Made by a program: the position numbers and the translations under genes
In this document: piece after piece, positions 1-6,316 of the stretch
Layout: each line of letters opens with the position of its first letter
Position numbering within the stretch: the stretch's first letter is position 1
From: a virus
IMG/VR virus record: IMGVR_UViG_3300036884_000192
Coordinates: 1 to 23,161 of that record
Length of the DNA stretch: 23,161 bases
Strand: one strand, 5' to 3'
The notes under the pieces: model-generated
The model's database searches: none
What the model was told of the DNA's origin: nothing
The model's input: the letters and a program-made list of their open reading frames with translations, nothing else

Positions 1-1
1 G

Positions 2-397
2 GCGGAATTCTTGAAGGCGCACGCCAGCGGAGATCAGGCGGCGCTTCAGGTCGCGACGAACTTCATGATGAAGGCCATCGACGGAAGCGTGGATGAGGAT
101 GATCGGTGGGAAAAGATTGATTGGGCGGTGGAAAGCGTGCGCAAGCTGATCGACTCGATCCAAAAGCATCAGGTGCAGACGGCGCAGATCATGACGCTGA
201 TGCAAGCCCAGGCGCTTTTCACGAATCTGGCTATGAGCGTGCGCAAGGGATTTGTGGGACTGGCGGCGCAGACGACGGATGAACGCATGAAGAAGTTGAT
301 TCAGGCGGCGTTGCATCTTGTGGCGGCCGAGTTCCAGCGAGCGGCCAACATGCCGGATCCCCTGGCGAGCATCAGTAAAGAGACGATGCTGCAATGA
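2..397 (+). CDS. Helical protein, 5'-truncated; possible small terminase subunit
   Basis: The frame is open to the left edge of the window, so the true start is probably upstream. The first possible start, TTG at 11, has no convincing ribosome binding site. About 130 residues are visible. They are strongly helical and acidic/basic mixed, with a central stretch (ESVRKLIDSIQKHQVQTAQI) that looks like a coiled coil or oligomerisation helix. No HTH, catalytic motif or membrane segment is visible. It lies two genes upstream of the large terminase and on the same strand, which is where a small terminase subunit normally sits, and small terminases oligomerise through helical segments like this. The function is inferred from position and helical character only; an unrelated phage protein is possible. 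Confidence 0.6.
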   Translation, partial: AEFLKAHASGDQAALQVATNFMMKAIDGSVDEDDRWEKIDWAVESVRKLIDSIQKHQVQTAQIMTLMQAQALFTNLAMSVRKGFVGLAAQTTDERMKKLIQAALHLVAAEFQRAANMPDPLASISKETMLQ

Positions 398-434
398 AGG
401 GGAGACGTATCGACGAAAGACGCAGGAGGGGGAC

Positions 435-683
435 ATGCAGAGCTATCCAAGTCAAGTTCGGTTCATGCTGGCGAGAGGGCCAGCGACGGCGAGCGAGATC
501 GCGACGGCGATGAAGATCGGGGCGAAGAGGGTCTTGCTCATCCTGGAAGACATGGAGCGGCACCAGTACGTGCGCACCACGGGAGAACCAATCCACTCGT
601 TCGGTGGCCGGGGAAAAGGGCAAAGTCTTTACGAGCTGACCCAGCAGGGGAAAGCAGCGTGGCTGAACGAACCAACACCCTGA
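435..683 (+). CDS. Small winged-helix DNA-binding protein (82 aa)
   Basis: I start this gene at ATG 435 because a strong ribosome binding site (AGGAGGGGG, 424-432) sits just before it; the frame is open further upstream but the coding quality there is poor. The product reads as a winged helix. A first helix is followed by the turn-and-recognition pattern ATASEIATAMKIGAKRVLLI (about residues 16-35), then a second helix (EDMERHQYVRTT), and a wing with a Gly-rich hairpin before YELTQQGKAAW. This is the arrangement of MarR/PadR-like or other small winged HTH proteins. In this position it could be a local regulator or the DNA-binding part of the packaging machinery. No cofactor or effector domain is present. 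Domain call moderately sure, role unknown. Confidence 0.7.
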   Translation: MQSYPSQVRFMLARGPATASEIATAMKIGAKRVLLILEDMERHQYVRTTGEPIHSFGGRGKGQSLYELTQQGKAAWLNEPTP

Positions 684-745
684 ATATCGAAGGCTGGGGG
701 TTAGAACAGGCAAAGCTCGCTTCTGCATGGAATCCTCCCAGGTAG
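659..745 (+). CDS. Possible 28-aa peptide after the winged-helix gene
   Basis: A GTG start at 659 lies inside the end of the winged-helix gene and is preceded by CAGGGGAAAGC, a plausible ribosome binding site. The peptide begins with Ala-Glu-Arg-Thr-Asn and reads as natural amphipathic sequence (IEGWGLEQAKLASAWNP), then stops at TAG 743. The following ORF (727-864) continues in another frame, so the two may be halves of one disrupted small gene. Weak evidence. Confidence 0.25.
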   Translation: MAERTNTLNIEGWGLEQAKLASAWNPPR

Positions 746-864
746 AGACATTTGCCTTGTCGGTTGCACGAGCGTGGAATGACTGTAGGACTGGTGCGGG
801 AGCGGTCCCCTGGATAAGACCATTACCGAGGCCAAAAAGAGACACTTTGGCCCATCAAACATGA
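727..864 (+). CDS. Possible 45-aa ORF coupled to the terminase start
   Basis: This ORF fills most of the gap between the winged-helix gene and the terminase. Its TGA (862-864) overlaps the terminase ATG (861-863) as ATGA, the arrangement seen repeatedly elsewhere in this operon, which supports both the ORF and the terminase start at 861. There is no good ribosome binding site before ATG 727. The product has no recognised motif; the first half (VETFALSVARAWNDC) looks protein-like, while the second half is Pro/Arg rich. It may be the frameshifted tail of the 659-745 peptide. Confidence 0.3.
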   Translation: MESSQVETFALSVARAWNDCRTGAGAVPWIRPLPRPKRDTLAHQT

Positions 865-2516
865 TAAAAAGTAAGTCCAAAACGAAGCCTCTCCCCCTCC
901 AAAAGCCTCGGGAAGTTAAGGCCCTCTCATACTCTCCCGCCACGCTCGTGCGCTCGCCCAGCATTGAAATCGGAATTCAGGTGGGGCGCATCCTGCAACC
1001 AGACGTGCTGGGCGGCGGGATTGCGATGAAGGAACCCCGCTTCGAGAAGCAGCGCTTGCTCGTGAAGGCGCCGAACAAGCGCATCATCGTCCGGGCCGGC
1101 AGACGGGGCGGAAAAACGGTGGGCGCTTCGATTCGTGCTCTGCAGGCATTCCTTTCCGGCCATCGCGTGCTCTATGCAGCGCCCGTGATCGAGCAGATCA
1201 ACCGTTTTTGGACCGAGGTAACTGAGGCGTTGGCCGAGCCCATCGACGCGGGAATTTTCTATAAGAATGAGGGCAAGCATTTGATCTCGTTGCGGGGGAC
1301 GGAACAGGCGATCACGGCAAAGACGGCCTGGAACGCTGACTCGCTGCGCGGTGACTATGGCGACCTGTTGATCATGGATGAGTGGCAACTGATGAACGAG
1401 GATGCCTGGGAGCGAGTCGGGGCCCCGATGCTTCTCGACAACGACGGCGATGCTGTTTTCATCTACACCCCGCCGTCTCTCCATTCCCGTTCCACGACGA
1501 AAGCCTCGGACCCGCGGCACGCTTCGAAGATGTTCAAGCGGGCCGAAGAGGACATGAAGAAAGCGGCGGAAGAGGGGCGTGAGAGCCGCTGGCTGGCCAT
1601 CTCCTGGCCGTCACACGACAACCCGATGATCTCGAAAGAGGCGCTGTCCGAGATCACAAAAGACATGACGGCGCTTTCGCATCGTCAAGAGATTCTGGCC
1701 GAGGACACCACGGAAGTCCCGGGCAGCCTCTGGAAGCAGGCGTTGATCGACGACACGCGAGTGGATAAGGCACCGGCGCTGGTCCGCATCGTGGTGGGAA
1801 TTGACCCTTCGGGAAGCTCGACGACCGAGGCGGGCATCATTGGCGCGGGCATTGATGTGCGCGGGCACGGCTACGTCGTGAAGGACGCCTCGCTGCTGGC
1901 GCCGACTCCTGATCGGTGGGCGGCGGCCGGAGTGGGCGCGTATGCTGACCTGGGTGCGGATCGCATCGTGGGAGAACGCAACTATGGCGGTGACATGGTG
2001 CAGTCCACGATCCGGACGGTGGACGAGAACGTGAGCTACAAGGATGTCACGGCCACGCGGGGCAAGCTGGTGCGCGCGGAGCCGGTCTGCGCGAAGTACG
2101 AGCAGGGGCTCGTGCATCACGTCGGGGAGTTCCCGGAGCTGGAAGACGAGATGTGTTCTTACGTGCCAGGAGCCAAGTCGCCGAACCGGATGGATGCGCT
2201 CGTGTGGGCGCTGACGGATCTTATGCTCGAGAGCCAGGCGCTCGGCCTGATAGATTTCCTGAAGGATGGCGCAGCGCAGAAAGTGTTAGACACCATGAAC
2301 AAGACGGTGCGAGCGACGACCCTGTTGAAACCGATGATTTCGGATGAGGCGCCGACCTGTCCGGAGTGCGGGGCCGTGACGGTAATCCGGGCGGCGGGCG
2401 GAGAACTGCATTGCAACCAGTGTGGCATCCAATGGAAGGACAGGCAGACGAAGCCCACGGACGGGCAGGGCATGACGCGAGCGCAATATCTGAAGACGGA
2501 GGGAAGGGAAAGATGA
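861..2516 (+). CDS. terL: Terminase large subunit with C-terminal zinc ribbon
   Basis: This is the ATP-driven DNA-packaging motor and headful/cos nuclease that docks on the portal. The ATPase domain shows a Walker A motif (GRRGGKT, residues 80-86) and a Walker B with catalytic Glu (LLIMDE, D173/E174). The RNase H-like nuclease domain shows acidic residues in IDPSGSS (D315), GERNYGGD (E372 region) and NRMDALVWAL (D445). Length (551 aa) is at the upper end for the family because of an N-terminal extension of about 55 residues and a C-terminal extension holding a four-Cys zinc ribbon (CPEC at 500-503, CNQC at 518-521). The start at 861 forms an ATGA overlap with a small upstream ORF but lacks a strong ribosome binding site; ATG 1026 (residue 56) is an alternative that keeps the whole ATPase. 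The zinc ribbon closely resembles that of the glycosyltransferase at 16408-17787. Confidence 0.95.
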   Translation: MIKSKSKTKPLPLQKPREVKALSYSPATLVRSPSIEIGIQVGRILQPDVLGGGIAMKEPRFEKQRLLVKAPNKRIIVRAGRRGGKTVGASIRALQAFLSGHRVLYAAPVIEQINRFWTEVTEALAEPIDAGIFYKNEGKHLISLRGTEQAITAKTAWNADSLRGDYGDLLIMDEWQLMNEDAWERVGAPMLLDNDGDAVFIYTPPSLHSRSTTKASDPRHASKMFKRAEEDMKKAAEEGRESRWLAISWPSHDNPMISKEALSEITKDMTALSHRQEILAEDTTEVPGSLWKQALIDDTRVDKAPALVRIVVGIDPSGSSTTEAGIIGAGIDVRGHGYVVKDASLLAPTPDRWAAAGVGAYADLGADRIVGERNYGGDMVQSTIRTVDENVSYKDVTATRGKLVRAEPVCAKYEQGLVHHVGEFPELEDEMCSYVPGAKSPNRMDALVWALTDLMLESQALGLIDFLKDGAAQKVLDTMNKTVRATTLLKPMISDEAPTCPECGAVTVIRAAGGELHCNQCGIQWKDRQTKPTDGQGMTRAQYLKTEGRER

Positions 2517-2743
2517 CGATCGCGGCAGAGATTGGGCGTGGGTTTTGGTGGTTCCGAATCAATGGGCGCGGCTGGCGGTGCGCGAATCGAAAGATTTACG
2601 CCCCACTTATCTTGGAGCGCCTGGGCCGCATTCGGGTTCTGCGCCTGGGGCGCTGGAGCATAGCGCGCCTGAAGCCAGATGATACGGCCGGGGTGAAGGT
2701 TCCCCGCGGCCTATCATTCATCGAAAGGGGCAGGCTGTTGTGA
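2513..2743 (+). CDS. Small basic hypothetical protein (76 aa)
   Basis: The ATG at 2513 overlaps the terminase stop as ATGA, and GGAGGGAAGG just upstream is a good ribosome binding site, so I choose this start over earlier in-frame codons inside terL. The product is basic and rich in Arg, Trp and Gly, with alternating short beta-like stretches (GFWWFRINGRGWRCANR, RIRVLRLGRW). I recognise no family. Translational coupling to terL suggests it is made with the packaging genes. It could be a small beta-rich nucleic-acid- or virion-associated protein, but nothing in the sequence proves a role. Confidence 0.65.
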   Translation: MTIAAEIGRGFWWFRINGRGWRCANRKIYAPLILERLGRIRVLRLGRWSIARLKPDDTAGVKVPRGLSFIERGRLL

Positions 2744-2777
2744 GAAATGGAGTCTGAAGAAAGGACAGGAGACGATC

Positions 2778-3107
2778 ATGGAAGAAATCTTATTCGAGAA
2801 CAGCACGCAGGTGGTGAAGGCAGTTTATACACCCGAGGTCCGCACGCTGGATGTATGGTTCAAGAGCGGCGTGCCGTATCGGTATCTCGACGTGCCGGCT
2901 GAAAGGTTCGAGGGGTTGAGGACGGCCGAGTCGCCCGGTTCATATCTGGCGCGCAACGTGCGACCGTTTCATATGTTCCCGGACCTGTGCCTGAAGCTTG
3001 AATGTATGGGTTGCCATAAAGTCATTCAGCCGGAAGATTTGGCGCTTGCGCGTGATTCCTTCGGCCATCCGCACGCTTGGCACACGGGCTGCATGGTGAA
3101 TCCATGA
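2778..3107 (+). CDS. KTSC-domain protein with a Cys/His zinc-binding tail
   Basis: A strong ribosome binding site (GGACAGGAGA) precedes ATG 2778. Residues 1-65 match the KTSC domain pattern: a strand leading to VKAVYTPEVRTLDVWFKSG, then VPYRYLDVP, then the AESPGSYLARNVR segment that ends the domain. KTSC domains are small phage- and plasmid-associated beta-rich domains, sometimes fused to lysyl-tRNA synthetases; their molecular function is unclear. After it, CMGCHKVI and HAWHTGC supply two Cys, a further Cys and several His, suggesting a single zinc site of the treble-clef or LIM-like kind. The gene ends in an ATGA overlap with the next small gene. Domain assignment is from pattern recognition; role unknown. 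Confidence 0.8.
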   Translation: MEEILFENSTQVVKAVYTPEVRTLDVWFKSGVPYRYLDVPAERFEGLRTAESPGSYLARNVRPFHMFPDLCLKLECMGCHKVIQPEDLALARDSFGHPHAWHTGCMVNP

Positions 3108-3237
3108 ACTGTCCCCAATGTAATGGATCGGACTTTGAGCGTGTCGTGATGCTGGGCCCCGGAGCCGTGGCTGGCCGACATCTGCAAAGGCTGCGGGTTT
3201 GTATGGGGAGAGCTTCCCAAAATCAAACTGCGAGGTA
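3104..3237 (+). CDS. Small zinc-ribbon ORF, apparently frameshifted
   Basis: ATG 3104 overlaps the KTSC gene stop as ATGA. The product begins with a zinc-ribbon half (MNCPQCNGSDFERV), but the matching second half (ADICKGCGFVWGELPKIK) lies in a different frame, from about 3171 onward. The switch falls near the GGCCCC run at 3153-3158. In the annotated frame the ORF ends at TAG 3235, 3 nt before the next start, giving 44 residues with only one Cys pair. Either the gene carries a frameshift mutation or assembly error, or the second half is fortuitous. Confidence 0.4.
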
Positions 3238-3240
3238 GCT

Positions 3241-3585
3241 ATGCTTTTCCACTGGCTGAAGCGATTCCTGCGCGTGCTGGCGCGGCTCATCATCCCGCCG
3301 CCGCCACTGGCGCTGGCGAGAATCGAAGTGAATGCGCGCTGCCCGGTCTGCGGGCATCATCGCCGTGGGCGGCTGCGCACGGTCGAGGTTGACGCCTCAA
3401 AAGGCGGGGTTCCGGTGCGTGCCATCCTCTGCCAACACGCATGCCTTATCTGTGGCGCTCGATGGTTCGAGAAACCGATTGTAAACGTTGACCCGGGTTT
3501 TGTTACTCCGTCAATCGCTCGAGATTCGGATGAAGAGAAAGAAGACGCGGCGCGGCGGTTCGGTTCAGCGCCTCCGTTATCGTGA
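3241..3585 (+). CDS. Hypothetical protein with two CxxC pairs (114 aa)
   Basis: I start this at ATG 3241, after a weak GAGGT ribosome binding site; an in-frame TTG at 3199 overlaps the preceding ORF. The first 25 residues are hydrophobic and basic (HWLKRFLRVLARLIIPPPP), which could be a membrane-associated helix, although the Pro run would end it. CPVCGHH at about residues 34-40 and CLICGARWF at about 71-79 form a probable zinc ribbon, with a further Cys and His (CQHAC) just before the second pair. The C-terminus is acidic then basic and looks disordered. I recognise no family. It is one of several small Cys-pair proteins between the terminase and portal genes, which suggests a phage-specific cluster of zinc-binding proteins. 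Confidence 0.65.
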   Translation: MLFHWLKRFLRVLARLIIPPPPLALARIEVNARCPVCGHHRRGRLRTVEVDASKGGVPVRAILCQHACLICGARWFEKPIVNVDPGFVTPSIARDSDEEKEDAARRFGSAPPLS

Positions 3586-3597
3586 GGACTCAGCATT

Positions 3598-3807
3598 ATG
3601 GCAAACGAATGGGCGCACAAGATGCTTGACGAAATTCGCCCGGATTTTTACGGCGAGATCACCTTCACGGTGCGGGCCGGGGAGATCCGAAAGGCGGCCA
3701 AGGTTGAGACGCACATCGCGCCCGACATCAAGGGGCAGTGCGGGGAGAGACTCATTCCTTGCCGCCATCCCGGCCCGAACTGTGCTGAGTCCAAAACAAA
3801 GAGTTGA
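3598..3807 (+). CDS. Small conserved-looking hypothetical protein (69 aa)
   Basis: ATG 3598 follows a GAGGA ribosome binding site and sits 12 nt after the previous stop. The core GEITFTVRAGEIRKAAKVET reads as two beta strands with a turn. It loosely resembles the DUF2292/YezD pattern, in which a strand-turn-strand unit recurs, but I would not assign it to that family without a profile search. The C-terminus contains two Cys and a His (CRHPGPNC). Its stop codon (3805-3807) lies inside a perfect TTGACA hexamer that may be the -35 box of the promoter for the portal block. Confidence 0.6.
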   Translation: MANEWAHKMLDEIRPDFYGEITFTVRAGEIRKAAKVETHIAPDIKGQCGERLIPCRHPGPNCAESKTKS

Positions 3808-3832
3808 CAATAGGTTGGTATCAGTGCATCTT
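3804..3832 (+). promoter_or_regulatory. Possible sigma-70-type promoter before the portal leader
   Basis: A perfect TTGACA (3804-3809) is followed after 17 nt by CATCTT (3827-3832), which keeps the A and final T most important in a -10 box but is otherwise weak. It lies at the start of the only sizeable gap in the first 8 kb, directly before a structured leader. Start of transcription would be near 3839. The host sigma factor preferences are unknown. Confidence 0.3.
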
Positions 3833-3857
3833 GAACTCTGACTGATTCCGTTCTCGG

Positions 3858-3939
3858 CCCTATCCTAGGGATGGAACGCTGGAGTGCTGAAGCGCAGGAC
3901 CAGTAGGCCCGCTCGGCTAAATGGCTGGGCGGGCCTTTT
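3858..3939 (+). ncRNA. Structured leader with three consecutive hairpins
   Basis: Three perfect or near-perfect stem-loops follow one another. The first is CCCTA-TCC-TAGGG (3858-3870). The second is CTGG-A-GTGC-TGAA-GCGC-AGGA-CCAG (3879-3903), an outer and an inner 4-bp stem closed by a UGAA tetraloop, with an A bulge on one side and AGGA on the other. The third is the GC-rich hairpin with T-run at 3905-3939. The packing, with only 1 to 8 nt between hairpins, and its place in a non-coding leader before the portal gene, look like an attenuator or other cis-acting RNA. I do not recognise a known riboswitch class. Confidence 0.4.
3905..3939 (+). terminator. Intrinsic terminator-like hairpin upstream of the portal gene
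   Basis: AGGCCCGC (3905-3912) pairs perfectly with GCGGGCCT (3929-3936), and the stem is extended by G-T and C-G pairs toward a short loop. TTTT (3936-3939) and a T-rich stretch follow. It ends only 7 nt before the portal ATG at 3947, so it would either separate the upstream small genes from the portal block or act as an attenuator in the portal leader. Confidence 0.65.
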
Positions 3940-3946
3940 GGTTTCA

Positions 3947-6316
3947 ATGGCCAACGGCACATCGATCACAATTCGCCCGCTCGGGCCGCTCATCGCGGCT
4001 CTTTCCCGCTACGGTCAACAACTCTATCAACCCCCGAAGGACACGATCCGCGGAGTCGAGCCTGACACGTGGTACTCGCCTCTGCAACCTGTAAAGCCGA
4101 TTGGCCCCCCAGGAGTCGAACCGCGCGCCTTCCAGTATTGGGCAGGGCAAAACCTGCTTTGGACACCACGCGCCGACGCGGAATACTCGGCGGCAGATCT
4201 AAAGCAACTGGCCACGTATCCGCTCGCGCGCATCGCGATCGAGAACGTCAAGGATGAACTCTGCAAGGCGTCCTGGCAGATTCAGCCGCGCCCGGAGCCG
4301 GGTGAGAGCCGCAAGGCCGCGACGAAGCGAGGCGTGAACGATGCGAATCTGTTCAAGCTGAACAAGTTCTTTGAAATGCCGGATCGTGAGCACCCGTGGC
4401 CGGAATGGCTGCGCCCGTTGATTGAGGACATGCTGGTGATCGACGCCTGGACGATCTTGATCCGCAAGAAGTTCTCAGGTGAGGTCGTCGAGCTTCCGGT
4501 CCTGCGAGGCGACAGCATCGTCCGCTACATCGACGAGAATGGCTTCACGCCTCTGCCTCCGGAGCCCGCTTATGCGCAACTCTGGTGGGGCATTCCTTTG
4601 GTCAATCTCTCGACTGACCAGCTTGTCTATAAGCCGCGCAACATCGTGCCTCGGAATACCATCGCCTCTCAACTCTATGGCATGAGCCCAACTGAACAAC
4701 TGGCGCCAGAGATCGCGATTGGCATGAAGCGCTTGGAATTCATCCAGGCGTATTATCAGGAAGGTTCTATCCCCGGGGTTGTGCAAGTCGTGCCGAAAGG
4801 CGTTACGACAGACAAGATTGCCGAGGCCATGCAGTGGATGAACTCCGAACTGGCGGGGAACTTGGCGGCACGACGGCAATGGCGCATGATCCAGGGCTTC
4901 AATGAGCCGGGCAAAGATGAGCAAATCATCTTCACGAAAGAACCTCTCCTGACCGATATATTTGACGAGCAGCACACGCGCCGGATCGCCTTCGGGTATG
5001 GGATTTCACCGCAGCGCTTGATGCGCCAAATGAACCGCGCCGCTGCTCAAGCGTCACAAGAGGCGGCCGACATCGAAGGGTTGCTGCCCTATTTCTCATC
5101 CCTCAAAGCCGTGATGGATTTCATCATCCGCCAGAAAATGGGCTTTGACGCTTATGAGATGGTTTTTGACCCGCTGACAGAGCCCGACCCATCGAAGCAA
5201 GCCGAGACGATCAAAATCTATGTGAGCGGAGGCGTGCTGACGCCGAACGAGGGGCGCGAACGGCTGGGTGAGGAGTCTCGGCCCGAGCCCGAGGCCGACA
5301 TGCTGGGCATCGTGACGGGTACCGGGTTTGTGCCCCTGGGCGGAGCAGGCGGCCTATCGACTCCGGCGCCGACGCCTGTAAAGCCGGCAGAGGGAGATGC
5401 AAGTGGAATTCCTGATAAGGGAAAAGGTAGAGCGGGAGCATCAGGCGGCGATGACGGCGACGACGAAGAGCTTGGCGCCGATGGAAAGCCCGTCACCGCT
5501 GACGGTCGCGGCGAGCCCGGCAAGCCCGCCAGCGCCAACAAGCCCAACGGTGGCGCCGCCGCGAAAGCGGAAACGCAGAACCGGCCTATCGGGTATGCTA
5601 CGGGGACGGTAATTGCGGAGCCTGCGCCTGCACAGCACGGGTTATTGGAAATCACAAAATACTCCGAAGACCAGCCGCGGGTTCCGGCCGGAGAGGCCAA
5701 CGGCGGAGAATTCACCAGTGGCGGCGAGGCAGGGAGCGGATCGAAGCTGGAACGATTCGCGAAGCCTGAAGTCAATAATCGCCTCGGCAAGAAGGGTGAA
5801 CTAATCGCCAAGAACATTTCAGAGCAAGTCGATGCCATGCCAGAAAACATGCGGCTTGCTGGAGGCTCGTCCGCGCGCATTTCAATTGTCGATCGGCCTG
5901 AAGATCGCGGCGCTGGTCCCGCGACCCATGGGATGTTCATTGAGAATCACGATGCGCCTTCAGGTTATATCCGCGTCTTTCCGATACGTGGCGGGGCAAG
6001 TACGCCGGATATGTACGGCGGTACAGCACTTCATGAATACGGCCACGCTGTAGATCACTGGGTTGGTGAGCGGACCGGCCTAGCTCATCTATCGGAGAGT
6101 GAGGGCTTCAAAGCAGCCGTCGCCAAGGATGGCGCCGCGATGCCTGAGATTATGCGTGAATGGGGGTATCGTTCAGTGCTCGCGGATCACCGGGAAGTTT
6201 TCGCCGAAAGCTTCGCACAGTTAGCAGGGGCAAAAGGGCGGCCGGATTCAAACGAAGGCTTCACCAAGCTTTTTCCGAATTCCACCGCCTGGGTGAAGAA
6301 GTCGCTGAGGCTTTAA
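3947..6316 (+). CDS. Portal protein fused to a C-terminal HExxH metallopeptidase-like domain
   Basis: The first roughly 480 residues are a phage portal protein, the dodecameric ring through which DNA enters and leaves the head. The signs are the pairing with a following MuF gene, the segment TRRIAFGYGISPQRL and the SGGVLTPNEGRERLGEE segment that usually closes the portal core. Residues 480-557 are a Gly/Pro/Asp-rich flexible region. A linker (EPAPAQ, then KYSEDQ at 571-576, ending in TSGG) follows. Residues about 595-789 form an extra domain with HEYGH (696-700), and EVFAESFA places E750 or E754 as third zinc ligand, resembling the anthrax-lethal-factor-like (ATLF) peptidase pattern. At 789 residues it is far longer than usual for a portal. 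I chose ATG 3947 over the upstream ATG-less frame from 3884 because a terminator hairpin occupies that stretch; no strong ribosome binding site is visible. Portal call firm, peptidase fold inferred. Confidence 0.93.
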   Translation: MANGTSITIRPLGPLIAALSRYGQQLYQPPKDTIRGVEPDTWYSPLQPVKPIGPPGVEPRAFQYWAGQNLLWTPRADAEYSAADLKQLATYPLARIAIENVKDELCKASWQIQPRPEPGESRKAATKRGVNDANLFKLNKFFEMPDREHPWPEWLRPLIEDMLVIDAWTILIRKKFSGEVVELPVLRGDSIVRYIDENGFTPLPPEPAYAQLWWGIPLVNLSTDQLVYKPRNIVPRNTIASQLYGMSPTEQLAPEIAIGMKRLEFIQAYYQEGSIPGVVQVVPKGVTTDKIAEAMQWMNSELAGNLAARRQWRMIQGFNEPGKDEQIIFTKEPLLTDIFDEQHTRRIAFGYGISPQRLMRQMNRAAAQASQEAADIEGLLPYFSSLKAVMDFIIRQKMGFDAYEMVFDPLTEPDPSKQAETIKIYVSGGVLTPNEGRERLGEESRPEPEADMLGIVTGTGFVPLGGAGGLSTPAPTPVKPAEGDASGIPDKGKGRAGASGGDDGDDEELGADGKPVTADGRGEPGKPASANKPNGGAAAKAETQNRPIGYATGTVIAEPAPAQHGLLEITKYSEDQPRVPAGEANGGEFTSGGEAGSGSKLERFAKPEVNNRLGKKGELIAKNISEQVDAMPENMRLAGGSSARISIVDRPEDRGAGPATHGMFIENHDAPSGYIRVFPIRGGASTPDMYGGTALHEYGHAVDHWVGERTGLAHLSESEGFKAAVAKDGAAMPEIMREWGYRSVLADHREVFAESFAQLAGAKGRPDSNEGFTKLFPNSTAWVKKSLRL
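5618..5725 (+). repeat. Cargo-linker copy 1 (portal)
   Basis: Encodes a 36-residue linker: EPAPAQHGLLEI, KYSEDQPR, then a Gly/Glu stretch ending FTSGG. It is homologous at protein and partly at DNA level to copies at 6445-6540 and 7810-7878. It marks the boundary between the portal core with its disordered tail and the metallopeptidase-like domain. Confidence 0.8.

Noticed and set aside
394-510. A 38-codon ORF starting ATG 394, overlapping the first gene's stop
   Set aside because: Almost all Arg and Cys codons in shifted frame over the winged-helix gene; no coding character.
3884-3946. Start of the portal gene at 3884
   Set aside because: That extension overlaps a perfect terminator hairpin with a T-run and encodes an unusual Arg-rich stretch; ATG 3947 fits the protein better.
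5218-5940. A 240-codon minus-strand open frame opposite the portal linker
   Set aside because: Ser/Pro/Ala low-complexity product produced by the Gly/Pro-rich plus-strand region; not a gene.
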